Below, one piece after another: positions 29,210-37,297 of a stretch of DNA of 64,000 bases (positions within the stretch are counted from its first letter, which is position 1; each line of letters starts with the position of its first letter). A program made the translations under genes and the position numbers. Below the pieces are notes generated by a model that made no database searches, was not told where the DNA came from, and worked only from the letters and a program-made list of their open reading frames with translations. The stretch spans positions 5,704,001-5,768,000 of the forward strand of contig NZ_BAABKV010000001.1 in assembly GCF_039544005.1 (NCBI RefSeq), read 5' to 3'. The stretch comes from Kitasatospora paranensis (GTDB lineage Bacteria > Actinomycetota > Actinomycetes > Streptomycetales > Streptomycetaceae).

Positions 29210-30688
29210 TCAGCTCCTCCCGGCCCGGGCGGGGCGGCCCGGCAGTCCGGTGGGGGCGGCCTCCGGGGCGGTGCCGGCAGCGGCCGTCGGTCCGCCGCGC
29301 CGCAGAACGGCGGCGGCGAGGACGAACGCGAGGGCGAGCAGGCCGGCCGCCGTGCCGAAGGCGAGATGGAATCCGCCGGTGAGGGCCTCGGGCGTGGGGT
29401 GTCCGGCGCCGCTGCGGGCGCCGGCCAGCGTGGAGAGGACGGCGACGCCGAGGGCGGCGCCGACCTGCTGGGTGGTGTTGAAGAGACCGGAGGCGGTGCC
29501 GGCGTCCTCGGGTTCGGCACCGGACATGCCGAGCACGGTGAGCGCGGAGAGGACGAGCCCGCCGCCGCCGACGAGCAGCATGGTCGGCAGCAGGTGCGCG
29601 GCGTAGGCGGCGTGCACGGGGAGCCGGACGAGCAGCAGCATGGCCGCGGTCAGCAGGGCCAGCCCGGCGAGCAGGACGGCGCGTTCGCCGTAGCGGGCGT
29701 TGAGCCGGGCGGAGAGGCCGAGCGAGACGGCGCCGATCAGGACGGCCGCCGGGAGCATGGCGAGTCCGGTGGCGAGCGCTCCGTAGCCGAGGACGTCCTG
29801 CATGAAGAGGGCGGCCATGATCTGGAAGCCGAACATCGCGCCGATCGCGAGCACCTGGACGAGGTTGGCGGCGGTGGCGTTCCGGGCGCGGAACATCCGC
29901 AGCGGGAGCAGGGGGTGGGCCGCGGTGGCCTGTCGGGCGACGAATCCGGCGAGCAGGGCGGCCGCGAGGCCGGCCGAGCCGAGGGTGTGGGTTGAGCCCC
30001 AGCCGTGCGGGCCCGCGCCGACGATGCTGTGGACGGCGGTCATCAGGCCGCTGGTGACCAGGAGGGCACCGGGCAGGTCGAGGTGTCCGCCGGCGAGCCC
30101 GGGGCCGCGGTCGTCGGCCAGGGTGCGCAGCGCGAGCACGATGGCGACGAGGCCGATCGGCAGGTTGACGAAGAAGATCCAGTGCCAGTTGACGGCTTCG
30201 GTGAGCACGCCGCCGAGGACCTGCCCGAGCGAGGCGCCGGTGGCGCCGACGAAGCTGAACGCCCCGATGGCGCGGCCGCGTCCGCGGGGTTCGGGGAAGA
30301 GCGTGACGATCATGCCGAGGCTGACGGCGGAGGCCGCCGCGCCGCCGGCGCCCTGCGCGAACCGGGCGGCGATCAGCATTCCCTGGGTGGTGGCGAGGCC
30401 GCACAGGAGGGAGGCGGCGGTGAAGACGGTCAGTCCGGCGACGAACATCCGGCGCCGGCCGAGCCGGTCGCCGAGGCGGCCGGCGAGCAGCAGCAGTCCG
30501 CCGAAGGCGATGGCGTAGGCGTTGACCGTCCAGGTGAGGTCGGCGGCGGAGAAGTGCAGGTCGCGCTGGATGGCCGGGAGGGCGACGGTGACGATGCTGC
30601 CGTCCAGGATGATCATCAGCATCCCGGCGCAGAGCACTGCGAGTGCCGTTCGGCGTGAGCGCGGCCGCTTCGGGGTGTGCGGGGACAT
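29210..30688 (-). CDS. MFS drug exporter, DHA2 (14-helix) family
   Basis: A 492-residue proton-driven exporter. It has motif A GRLGDRLGRRRMF after helix 2, the motif LDGSIVTVALPAIQ in helix 1 (motif D1) and G-rich helix 5 (GATGASLGQVLGG), consistent with 14 membrane segments. ATG 30688 follows GGAGGAGACGCC. It lies 72 bases after the marR gene on the same strand; a dyad AGATAGT-N10-ACTATCT lies in that gap. The drug or metabolite is unknown. Confidence 0.88.
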   Translation of the reverse strand: MSPHTPKRPRSRRTALAVLCAGMLMIILDGSIVTVALPAIQRDLHFSAADLTWTVNAYAIAFGGLLLLAGRLGDRLGRRRMFVAGLTVFTAASLLCGLATTQGMLIAARFAQGAGGAAASAVSLGMIVTLFPEPRGRGRAIGAFSFVGATGASLGQVLGGVLTEAVNWHWIFFVNLPIGLVAIVLALRTLADDRGPGLAGGHLDLPGALLVTSGLMTAVHSIVGAGPHGWGSTHTLGSAGLAAALLAGFVARQATAAHPLLPLRMFRARNATAANLVQVLAIGAMFGFQIMAALFMQDVLGYGALATGLAMLPAAVLIGAVSLGLSARLNARYGERAVLLAGLALLTAAMLLLVRLPVHAAYAAHLLPTMLLVGGGGLVLSALTVLGMSGAEPEDAGTASGLFNTTQQVGAALGVAVLSTLAGARSGAGHPTPEALTGGFHLAFGTAAGLLALAFVLAAAVLRRGGPTAAAGTAPEAAPTGLPGRPARAGRS

Positions 30689-30727
30689 GGCGTCTCCTCC
30701 TGTCGTCGGGACAGGTAAGACGCTAGC

Positions 30728-30751
30728 AGATAGTTTTGTACGGGACTATCT
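30728..30751. promoter_or_regulatory. Inverted repeat, candidate MarR operator
   Basis: AGATAGT at 30728-30734 and ACTATCT at 30745-30751 are perfect inverted arms around a central GTAC at 30738-30741. The AT-rich 24-base dyad stands out in this GC-rich DNA and lies between marR and the exporter gene. Confidence 0.55.
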
Positions 30752-30760
30752 ATGTCGGGA

Positions 30761-31249
30761 TTAGCTTCGGGTGCGGCGGGCCCGCCGCACCGGGCGCTCG
30801 GACTCCACCGGCACGGCGAGATGACCTTCGGACAGCGCCGAGAGCGCCCGGACGAACGCCGCCCGGTCGTCGGCGGGCAGGGCGTCCAGCACGTCCTGGT
30901 GCACCCGGTCGGCGATCCTTGCGCCGTCCGCGACGGCCTGCTCGCCGGCCGGGGTCACATGGATGACCCGGGCCCGGCGGTCGGTGCGGGACGGCCGGCG
31001 CTCCGCGAGGCCGGCGCCCTCCAGTTCGTCGACGGTGACCACCATGGTGGTCTTGTCCAGGTCGGAGAGCTCGGCCAGCTGGATCTGGGTCCGCTCGGTC
31101 TCCAGCGCGTGGTGCAGGACGCAGAAGGCGCGCGGGGTGATCCCGAGTTCGGCGAAGGCGGCCGTCATCCGGGTGGCCAGCACGTGGCTGGTGTGGGTCA
31201 GCAGGGCCGAGAGGTCGGCCACCCGGAGGCCGGTGGTTTCGGTGCTCAT
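30761..31249 (-). CDS. MarR-family transcriptional regulator
   Basis: A 162-residue regulator with the MarR winged helix: ITPRAFCVLHHALE, LAELSDLDKTTMVVTVDELEGAGLAERRPSRTDRRARVIHVT (recognition helix and wing). It probably represses the MFS gene downstream until it binds a ligand, the usual MarR/DHA2 arrangement. ATG 31249 has no ribosome site but lies 6 bases after a TACCCT -10 box on the minus strand, suggesting a leaderless mRNA. The C-terminus is Arg-rich. Confidence 0.88.
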   Translation of the reverse strand: MSTETTGLRVADLSALLTHTSHVLATRMTAAFAELGITPRAFCVLHHALETERTQIQLAELSDLDKTTMVVTVDELEGAGLAERRPSRTDRRARVIHVTPAGEQAVADGARIADRVHQDVLDALPADDRAAFVRALSALSEGHLAVPVESERPVRRARRTRS

Positions 31250-31255
31250 GCTGCG

Positions 31256-31290
31256 AGGGTAACAACTCGGGCGGCATCGGGATTATCCCG
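31256..31290 (-). promoter_or_regulatory. marR leaderless promoter with overlapping palindrome
   Basis: On the minus strand TACCCT (31261-31256) lies 6 bases before the marR ATG. The palindrome CGGGATTATCCCG at 31278-31290 covers the -35 position. CGGGATTA also occurs at 30756-30763, next to the exporter promoter region. Confidence 0.4.
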
Positions 31291-31337
31291 TTGTGGACGT
31301 TTTGCGAGTCGGCCGCCCGTCCCGCGAGGGCGTCGGC

Positions 31338-32699
31338 TCAGTGCGGCGGCGGCACCGGCCACTCGCGGTGCAGGGCCGGCAGCGGCAGGTCCGCCGAGAA
31401 CACCGGCGTGCCGAGGACGGAGATCCGCGCGAACACGGTGCCCGTGACGTCGAGCCCGGCCCGGGTGGACCAGCTGCCCGCCACCACCGGCGGCCGGCCG
31501 GAGCCGTTCAGGGTCACCGTGCCGTCGACCCGGGTGGTCAGGTACGGCTCCACGGTGGCCCGCACGCCCACCGCGCCGTACAGGCCGACGCCGGCCTCGG
31601 AGGCCAGACCGGTACGGACCGCCGCGTGGCCGGCCAGCCTGGCGCGGACGGGCCCGGCCTCGGTGCTGCCCGGATCGGCGGCGGAGGTCCAGCCCCGGCC
31701 GCGCAGGTAGTCGGCGTGCACCGCCCACCGGCCGTCCAGGTCCTGTTCGGTGTCGACGGTGACCGTGCCGTCGGCGCTCACGGTCAGGTAGCAGGTGAGG
31801 TCGAGGTTGACCACGACGGGGAAGCCGGCCACGGTCAGCACCGGGTCGGCGCTGAGCCGCGCGATCGGGATGCGCAGCGGTGCGGCTCCCGCGCCGAGCG
31901 CCGCGTCGATCCGCCAGGTGGCGTGGGAGCCGAGGGTGAAGCCGACCCGGGCCCGCTCCGGGCCGCCCTGGAGCAGTCGGGTGCCGTCGTAGGAGAAGTC
32001 GACCGCGGGGTCGAGTTCGATGCCGGCGGCGAGTGCGGCGGTGGCCCCGCCGGGCAGCGGCACCGCAGTGTGCGCGTCGAGGGTGAGCCGCGCGGAGGCG
32101 CTGCCCGCGCCGCCGCCGGGGTGGCCGGTGAAGCTCGTGGTCAGGTCCTTGACGAGCGGCTGGACGGTGATCGTGTGCGGGTCGACCGCGGCGTGCAGGC
32201 TGGTGGCGGTGGTGCCGAGCAGTTCGGTGACGGCGGCCGGCCGGGTGGTGACCTCTGTCCGGCCCCCGGAGCTGTGCCCGACGCCGGTGACGGAGACCAG
32301 GGCGCCGTGCGGTGCGGCCGGGGAGGGCGGGCTGGCGATGAGGCGGCCCGCTCGCACCGGGTCGGCGTCCGGGCCGCCCGTGGTCGGGGCGCTCAGGGCG
32401 GCCCGGCCGGTGCCGGGGTCGTAGGCGACCAGGCGGACCCCGGCGCCGCCGGCGGGCCGGGCAGGGGCGCGGCCGTCCGGTGCGGGGGTGGCCACGGCCG
32501 CGGTGGCGGGCCCGTCGGTGGATCCGCCGGCGGGGGTGGGCGCCGCCGCGGGGCCGGGCGGGGTGGCCGGGGCGGCGGCCGTGAGGGCCCCGGCCCGGGC
32601 GTCCGCGGCCGGTTTCGGAGCGGTCGAGGCGCAGCCGGTGGCGGCGGCGAGCAGCAGGGGAAGGACGATCGCGGGCAGTATTCGGGTGCCGTGGCGCAT
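31338..32699 (-). CDS. Exported lipoprotein of unknown function
   Basis: A 453-residue protein. The signal peptide (MRHGTRILPAIVLPLLLAAATGC) ends in a lipobox, so it is probably anchored to the outer face of the membrane. Residues about 25-85 are an Ala/Pro/Gly-rich linker. The rest is beta-rich with many Thr/Val strands, e.g. VRLVAYDPGTGRAALSAP and VNLDLTCYLTVSADGTVTVDTEQDLDGRW; only one Cys follows the lipobox. I recognise no domain. It lies upstream of marR on the same strand. Confidence 0.65.
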   Translation of the reverse strand: MRHGTRILPAIVLPLLLAAATGCASTAPKPAADARAGALTAAAPATPPGPAAAPTPAGGSTDGPATAAVATPAPDGRAPARPAGGAGVRLVAYDPGTGRAALSAPTTGGPDADPVRAGRLIASPPSPAAPHGALVSVTGVGHSSGGRTEVTTRPAAVTELLGTTATSLHAAVDPHTITVQPLVKDLTTSFTGHPGGGAGSASARLTLDAHTAVPLPGGATAALAAGIELDPAVDFSYDGTRLLQGGPERARVGFTLGSHATWRIDAALGAGAAPLRIPIARLSADPVLTVAGFPVVVNLDLTCYLTVSADGTVTVDTEQDLDGRWAVHADYLRGRGWTSAADPGSTEAGPVRARLAGHAAVRTGLASEAGVGLYGAVGVRATVEPYLTTRVDGTVTLNGSGRPPVVAGSWSTRAGLDVTGTVFARISVLGTPVFSADLPLPALHREWPVPPPH

Positions 32700-32841
32700 A
32701 CGGAGGGTTCACATTCGGGGCGGTGAGGGCAGGGTGAGGCGGGGCGGGGGTGGCCGCCCGGCTGAATTCTTGGCATGTTACTGGCGAGTCGTCAGACGGC
32801 GCGAAAGTGACGGGGGCTCAACTTCTGGAGGTGGCCGACGT

Positions 32842-33168
32842 ATGAGTTTCGGGTGGCATGCCCGACGGGTGGCGGATCCGGCGCTGCCCTTGCGGGTGCG
32901 GGTGGCCGCGCTGCGCTCCTGTGTGCAGCTGTACCGGCCCTTGGGGTTCCACGGAACGCTGGATCGGCTGGCCGGCGTGGCCGGCCCGTACCAGCGGGAC
33001 GAGGCCGCACTGCTGCGGGCGCTGGAGGTATTGGAGGCGGACCGGGCCGGCTGGCTGGCGGAGTTGGAGGCGTACGCGCGTGCGCGGCGGTCGGGCAAGC
33101 GCTGCGGGCGTCGGGTGCCGGCCGAGGGGGAGCGGAACCCGAACGACCGGGGGCGCTGGTCGGCGTGA
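32842..33168 (+). CDS. Small conserved-looking protein of unknown function
   Basis: A 108-residue basic, helical protein (MSFGWHARRVADPALPLRVRVAALRSCVQLY) with no signal peptide or membrane segment. The start ATG 32842 is about 10 bases after GGAGG. The Arg/Glu-rich helices and the C-terminal RSGKRCGRR could contact nucleic acid, but that is a guess. It ends 72 bases before the HTH/Clp-N operon and probably has its own transcript, since a strong promoter follows. Confidence 0.5.
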   Translation: MSFGWHARRVADPALPLRVRVAALRSCVQLYRPLGFHGTLDRLAGVAGPYQRDEAALLRALEVLEADRAGWLAELEAYARARRSGKRCGRRVPAEGERNPNDRGRWSA

Positions 33169-33194
33169 CCGGGCGGGCGCCCCGCGGGCCGGCT

Positions 33195-33210
33195 GTCAAC
33201 TTTGGTTGAC
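33195..33210. promoter_or_regulatory. Operator 1 of the HTH/Clp-N operon
   Basis: GTCAACTTTGGTTGAC is a perfect GTCAAC-N4-GTTGAC dyad. Its right arm overlaps the -35 hexamer of the promoter. Confidence 0.75.
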
Positions 33211-33241
33211 AATTCGGATCCGTCAACCTAAGTTGACACCA
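33206..33241 (+). promoter_or_regulatory. Consensus promoter, leaderless, of the HTH/Clp-N operon
   Basis: TTGACA at 33206-33211, a 17-base spacer and TAAGTT at 33229-33234 form a near-perfect promoter. Transcription should begin at or next to the ATG at 33241. There is no ribosome site before it. Confidence 0.75.
33222..33237. promoter_or_regulatory. Operator 2 of the HTH/Clp-N operon
   Basis: GTCAACCTAAGTTGAC repeats the GTCAAC-N4-GTTGAC dyad 27 bases after operator 1. It covers the -10 box and ends 3 bases before the start codon. Confidence 0.75.
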
Positions 33242-33474
33242 TGAGCGAGACGAAGCAGCTCGCGGCGGACGCGAGCAGTCGTGATCCCGCGATCGGCCTG
33301 CGGGCCGTCCGGGCACTGCGCGACCTGGCCGACCGGCTGGAGGACCTCCAGGTGGGCAACGCCCGTACGCAGGGCTGGTCCTGGCAGGAGATCGCCGCCT
33401 GCCTGGGCGTGAGCCGGCAGGCGGTGCACAAGAAGTACGCCAAGCGGTTGTTCGGTGGGAGAGGAGAGGGCTGA
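33241..33474 (+). CDS. Small helix-turn-helix regulator
   Basis: A 77-residue protein. The second half, TQGWSWQEIAACLGVSRQAVHKKYAKRL, is a sigma-70 region-4-like HTH. The first half (RDPAIGLRAVRALRDLADRLEDLQV) is an amphipathic helix likely to dimerise. It is the first gene of an operon with a Clp-N protein (2-base gap) and its start is overlapped by two identical-armed operators, so autorepression is the simplest reading. Translation probably starts on a leaderless mRNA. Confidence 0.8.
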   Translation: MSETKQLAADASSRDPAIGLRAVRALRDLADRLEDLQVGNARTQGWSWQEIAACLGVSRQAVHKKYAKRLFGGRGEG

Positions 33475-33476
33475 CC

Positions 33477-34151
33477 ATGTTCGAGAGGTTCACGGCCCGG
33501 GCGCGGCAGGCCGTCACCCGGGCGCAGGCGGAGGCGCGCGAGCTGGGCGCGGAGCGGATCGGTGCGGAGCACCTGCTGCTGGCGCTCCTGGCCGACGCCG
33601 AGGACCCGGTCGCGGTGCTGCTCGCCGGGGGCGGGCTGGACCACGCCGCGGCCCGGGAAGATCTCGTCCGGCTGGCGGCGGGCGCGGTCGACGGCCGGGC
33701 CCTCGCGGCGATCGGCGTCGACCTGGACGCCGTCCGGGAGGCGGTGGAGTCCGTGTTCGGCGAGGGCGCCCTGGGCCGGCCGGCGGCGGCCGAGCGGGGC
33801 CCGCGCCGGCGGGCCACCTTCTCCGGCCCGGCCAAGAAGGTGCTGGAACTGTCCCTGCGCGAGGCGCTCCGGCTGCGGCAGAAGGAGATCGGCACCGGCC
33901 ACCTGCTGCTCGGCCTGCTCCGCGCGGAGGACGGCACCGTCACCGAGGTGCTCGCCGCCCACGGCATCGATCGGGAGCAGTTGCGGTCCGAGGTCGAGGC
34001 CGAGCTGGCCCGCAGCGGGGGAGGGCCGCCTGACACCCACCCGGGTACGGGGCTCCGGGGCAGGGGCGGCCCCGGGTTACCGGGTGGTACGGGCGCGGAG
34101 CGTCAGTGGGGGCAACTGACCGTCAACTCGCCCGTTGAGTCGAAAAGCTGA
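33477..34151 (+). CDS. Clp N-domain (double Clp_N) protein without ATPase domain
   Basis: A 224-residue protein made of two Clp amino-terminal repeats: about 1-75 (MFERFTARARQAVTRAQAEAR, RIGAEHLLLALL) and about 105-165 (FSGPAKKVLELSLREALRLR, IGTGHLLLGLL). No AAA+ domain follows, so it cannot be a Clp ATPase; it may be an adaptor or decoy that binds the same partners as the ClpC/ClpB N-domain. A GGAGAGGAGAGG site precedes ATG 33477. The tail after 175 is low-complexity Gly/Pro. The partner HTH gene is 2 bases upstream. Confidence 0.82.
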   Translation: MFERFTARARQAVTRAQAEARELGAERIGAEHLLLALLADAEDPVAVLLAGGGLDHAAAREDLVRLAAGAVDGRALAAIGVDLDAVREAVESVFGEGALGRPAAAERGPRRRATFSGPAKKVLELSLREALRLRQKEIGTGHLLLGLLRAEDGTVTEVLAAHGIDREQLRSEVEAELARSGGGPPDTHPGTGLRGRGGPGLPGGTGAERQWGQLTVNSPVESKS

Positions 34152-34162
34152 ATGGATATGAT
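34122..34162 (+). promoter_or_regulatory. Promoter of the conservon, with a related dyad
   Basis: TTGAGT at 34135-34140, a 16-base spacer and TATGAT at 34157-34162 form a good promoter inside the end of the Clp-N gene. GTCAAC (34122-34127) and GTTGAG (34134-34139), 6 bases apart, overlap the -35 and resemble the two operators at 33195-33237. Confidence 0.5.
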
Positions 34163-34284
34163 CTGCTGACCGCGTGTACCGATCAACTGTCCGGTACGCA
34201 GCCCGTGGCACGCTCCCCGTGGTGCGCGCCGGACAGTCCGCGCGCAGTCCGTTCTGCCGCCGACGCCGCCCGAGGATCAGACAG

Positions 34285-35919
34285 ATGAGAGCTCGCACGC
34301 GCCCCGCTCGCGTGGCACACCAGGGACGCGACGGCAGCCTCATCGCGTGGACGGCCGCCGGCGCCCTGCTCGGCATCGCCGTCGCGGCCGGCGCCGTCAC
34401 CCTCGCCCCCGCGGCCCACCGGGCCGCCGTCGCGGCCGCGCTCGGCGGCGCCACCCTGTTCTGGTGCGCCCTGGTGGCGTACGCCGCCCGGCTCGGCGGC
34501 CGGGCCCGGCACGCCGAGCGCCACCTCGCCACCGCCCAGCGGGACCTGGCCGAGACCGGCGCCACCGCGGGCTCCCTGCAGGCCGAGCTCACCGCCGCGC
34601 ACACCACCGCGGGCGCGCTGCGCGCGGCCCTGGCCACCGCTCAGATCGAGGCCAAGGAGGGCCGCGCCGACCTGGCGCAGTCCCGGGCCGTCGAGCAGAA
34701 CGTGCGCGCCGAGCTCGCCGCGCTGCACGAGGCGCACGCCTCCGCCGTCCGCGACCGCACCGAACTCGCCGCCCTGCGCGACCAGGTGCTGCCCGACGTG
34801 GTCGAACGCCTGCGGGCCGGCGCCTCGGTGGACGCCGTGCTCGCCCGCCACGACCTGCCCGTCCACCACGCCCTGCTGCGGACGTTCGCCGAGGAGGTCG
34901 CCCGCGGCGAACGCCAGCGCGCCGCCGCCCTCGCGGTCTGCGCCACGGCCGCCGGACGCGTCCAGGCCCTGGCCACCTCCATGCACGCCGAACTGCGCGA
35001 CATGCAGCACCGGCACGGCGAGGACGTCCTCGGCGACCTGCTCGCCCTCGACCACTCCACCGCCCAGGTCGGCCGGATGGCCGACTCCATCGCCGTCCTC
35101 ACCGGGGCCCGCTCCGGCCGCCGCTGGACGAAGCCGATCGGCGTGGAGTCCGTCCTGCGCGGCGCACTCGGCCGGATCGGCGCCTACCAGCGGGTCCGGC
35201 TGCACTCCGCCTCCACCGCCGCGGTGGCCGGCTACGCGGCCGAGGGCGTCATGCACGTCCTCGCCGAACTCCTCGACAACGCCGCGAACTTCTCCGCCCC
35301 GCCGGGCGAGGTCCACGTGTACGTCGAGGAGGTCCACTCCGGCCTGGTGATCACCGTGGAGGACGGCGGCCTCGGCCTCAGCGAGAGCTGGCTGCGCCGC
35401 GCCGAACTCGCGGTCGGCGCCGCGTCGCTGGACCTCACCGCGCTCTCCGCCGGCACCCGGCTGGGCCTCGCCGTGGTCGGTTCGCTGGCCCGCAAGCACG
35501 GCCTGTCGATCTCCTTCCGCCCGTCCGCCCGCGGCGGCACCGGCGTCGTGGTGCTGATCCCCGAGCAGCTGGTCACCCACCCGGCGCCGGCCCTCGCCCG
35601 CACCCTCGCCGAGGACCGCCCGGCCGCCGCGCCGGCGCGGGCCGAGCGCGCACCGCAGTCCGCCCGGCCCGCGCTGGAGACCGCGCCGCCGCCGGCCGAC
35701 CGCGACCTCGAACCCGCAACCCCGGCCGCCCCGGGCAACGGCCTGCCGCAGCGTCGCCGCGGGCAGACCCTGGCGGCGGCGACCCCGGCGGACGCGCCCA
35801 CCGCGCCGCGCCGGCCGGACCGCACCGGAGCGGCACTCTCCGCAGCCCGCTTCGGCGCCTTCCGCAAGGCCCTGCAAGGGGCCGAGACCCCCGACGCCTC
35901 CCCGAAGGACGATGCCTGA
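34285..35919 (+). CDS. cvnA: Conservon sensor-like ATPase (CvnA type)
   Basis: A membrane protein of 544 residues from ATG 34285 (GAGGA 8 bases upstream); GTG 34174, near the transcript start, would add 37 residues. It has two membrane segments (about 20-45 and 52-72), a long Ala/Gln/Glu-rich coiled coil, then a HATPase_c domain with N-box LAELLDNAANFS, DGGLGLSE and GTRLGLAVVGSLARKHG. As in other conservon ATPases no phosphorylatable HisKA motif is seen. The last 100 residues are Pro/Ala-rich. It heads a tightly coupled five- or six-gene operon and overlaps the next ATG (ATGA). Confidence 0.88.
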   Translation: MRARTRPARVAHQGRDGSLIAWTAAGALLGIAVAAGAVTLAPAAHRAAVAAALGGATLFWCALVAYAARLGGRARHAERHLATAQRDLAETGATAGSLQAELTAAHTTAGALRAALATAQIEAKEGRADLAQSRAVEQNVRAELAALHEAHASAVRDRTELAALRDQVLPDVVERLRAGASVDAVLARHDLPVHHALLRTFAEEVARGERQRAAALAVCATAAGRVQALATSMHAELRDMQHRHGEDVLGDLLALDHSTAQVGRMADSIAVLTGARSGRRWTKPIGVESVLRGALGRIGAYQRVRLHSASTAAVAGYAAEGVMHVLAELLDNAANFSAPPGEVHVYVEEVHSGLVITVEDGGLGLSESWLRRAELAVGAASLDLTALSAGTRLGLAVVGSLARKHGLSISFRPSARGGTGVVVLIPEQLVTHPAPALARTLAEDRPAAAPARAERAPQSARPALETAPPPADRDLEPATPAAPGNGLPQRRRGQTLAAATPADAPTAPRRPDRTGAALSAARFGAFRKALQGAETPDASPKDDA

Positions 35920-36332
35920 TGAGCAGCAGCACCGACCGCGACCTCGACTGGCTGCTGGAGAACCTGCTGACCGCCACCCCCGGCGCGCGGCACGCCCTGG
36001 TCCTCTCGGCCGACGGCCTGAAGCTCTGCCACACCGCCGAGCTGGGCACCGACCGGGCCGACCAGCTGGCCGCGATCGCCTCCGGCATGCAGAGCCTCGC
36101 GCACGGCGCCTCGATCGAGTTCGGTGACCGCACCGGCGGGGTCCGCCAGTCGATGACCGAGTTCCACGGCGGGATCCTGTGCATCGTGGCGGCCGGCGAG
36201 GGCGCCCACCTGGCCGTGGTCACCGACGACGACGCCGACGTCGGCGTCGTGGGGCACAACATGCTGGGGCTGATCGAGCAGATCGGGGTCTTCCTGAGCG
36301 CCCCGCCGCGCGAGATCGAGGCCGGGGTGTGA
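35919..36332 (+). CDS. cvnB: Roadblock/LC7-domain protein (CvnB type)
   Basis: A 137-residue roadblock/LC7 protein (DLDWLLENLLTATPGARHALVLSADGLKL, LAVVTDDDADVGVVGHNML). In conservons it partners the small GTPase, like MglB with MglA. Start ATG 35919 overlaps the upstream stop, and its own stop overlaps the GTG of the next gene. Confidence 0.92.
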   Translation: MSSSTDRDLDWLLENLLTATPGARHALVLSADGLKLCHTAELGTDRADQLAAIASGMQSLAHGASIEFGDRTGGVRQSMTEFHGGILCIVAAGEGAHLAVVTDDDADVGVVGHNMLGLIEQIGVFLSAPPREIEAGV

Positions 36333-36690
36333 GCCGGCCGCTCGCCGGCCGGGACGAGGACCCGGACCGGCTCTACACGGTGACCCGCGGCCGCAGCAGG
36401 CCCCGGAGCACGCCTTCGACCTGGTGACGCTGATCGTCACCGAGCAGGAGCCGGTGCTCGGCATGCAGTCCGAGCACGCCCGGATCCTCCGGCTGTGCGC
36501 GACCCCGACGGCCGTGGTGGAGATCGCGGCCGAACTGGGCCTGCCGGTGAGCATCGTCAAGATCCTGCTCGGCGACCTGCTGGAGGCCGGCCGGGTCACC
36601 GCCCGCCATCCGCGGTTCGCCCCGTCCAGGGCCCGCCTGCCCGACCTCGACACGCTGAAGCAGGTACTGCATGGTCTCCAACAGCTCTGA
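36329..36690 (+). CDS. cvnC: DUF742 protein (CvnC type), frameshifted
   Basis: The third conservon gene. GTG 36329 overlaps the upstream stop (GTGA) and reads SRPLAGRDEDPDRLYTVTRG. The rest, VTLIVTEQEPVLGMQSEHARIL and a winged-helix-like segment VVEIAAELGLPVSIVKILLGDLLEAGRV, is one frame over. Adding one C to the run at 36401-36404 joins them (RPEEHAFDLVTLIV type) and gives the usual 120 residues. The end overlaps the GTPase gene by 20 bases. Confidence 0.85.
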
Positions 36691-37297
36691 CGCCGCCCTG
36701 CTGGCCGGGCGGGCGCCACTGGTCGGCACCGCCTCGAACGGCCTGAAGATCGTCGTGGTGGGCGGCTTCGGCGTGGGCAAGACCACCCTGGTCGGCTCGG
36801 TGAGCGAGATACGCCCGCTCAACACCGAGGAGACGATGACCCGGGCCGGGGAGGGCATCGACGACCTCGCCGGCATCGAGGAGAAGCGCTCCACCACCGT
36901 CGCCTTCGACTTCGGCCGGATCACGCTGAACGCCGAGAACGTGCTCTACCTGTTCGGCGCGCCCGGCCAGGAGCGCTTCTGGTTCCTCTGGGACCGGCTG
37001 TTCAGCGGCGCGCTCGGTGCGGTCGTCCTGGTGGACACCCGCCGGCTGGAGGAGTCCTGGTACGCCATCGACCGCCTCGAACACCACGGCACCCCGTTCG
37101 TGGTGGCCCGCAACAACTTCGGGCCGCAGGAGCACACCCTGGAGGAGATCAGGGCCGCCCTGGACCTCCCCGCGCACATCCCGCTGATCGACTGCGACGC
37201 CCGGGACCGCGCGTCGAGCAAGCAGGTGCTGATCGAGCTCGTCCGCCATCTGCACCGCCTGGCGCTGGCAGAGGCCTCCAGAGAGGACACCCCGTGA
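36671..37297 (+). CDS. cvnD: Conservon small GTPase (CvnD type)
   Basis: A 208-residue Ras-like ATP/GTP-binding protein. It has G1 GGFGVGKTTLVGSVSEI, an extended switch I with RSTTVAFDFGRI, G3 GAPGQERFWFLWD and a G4-like region in VARNNFG (the NKxD Asp is not obvious). The conservon G-proteins are known to vary there. It overlaps DUF742 upstream and the P450 start downstream (GTGA). Confidence 0.92.
   Translation: MVSNSSDAALLAGRAPLVGTASNGLKIVVVGGFGVGKTTLVGSVSEIRPLNTEETMTRAGEGIDDLAGIEEKRSTTVAFDFGRITLNAENVLYLFGAPGQERFWFLWDRLFSGALGAVVLVDTRRLEESWYAIDRLEHHGTPFVVARNNFGPQEHTLEEIRAALDLPAHIPLIDCDARDRASSKQVLIELVRHLHRLALAEASREDTP

Noticed and set aside
33477..34151. A truncated clpC pseudogene
   Set aside because: The two-domain Clp-N protein has its own operon partner, ribosome site and stop, and no AAA+ remnants follow, so it is a genuine stand-alone protein.
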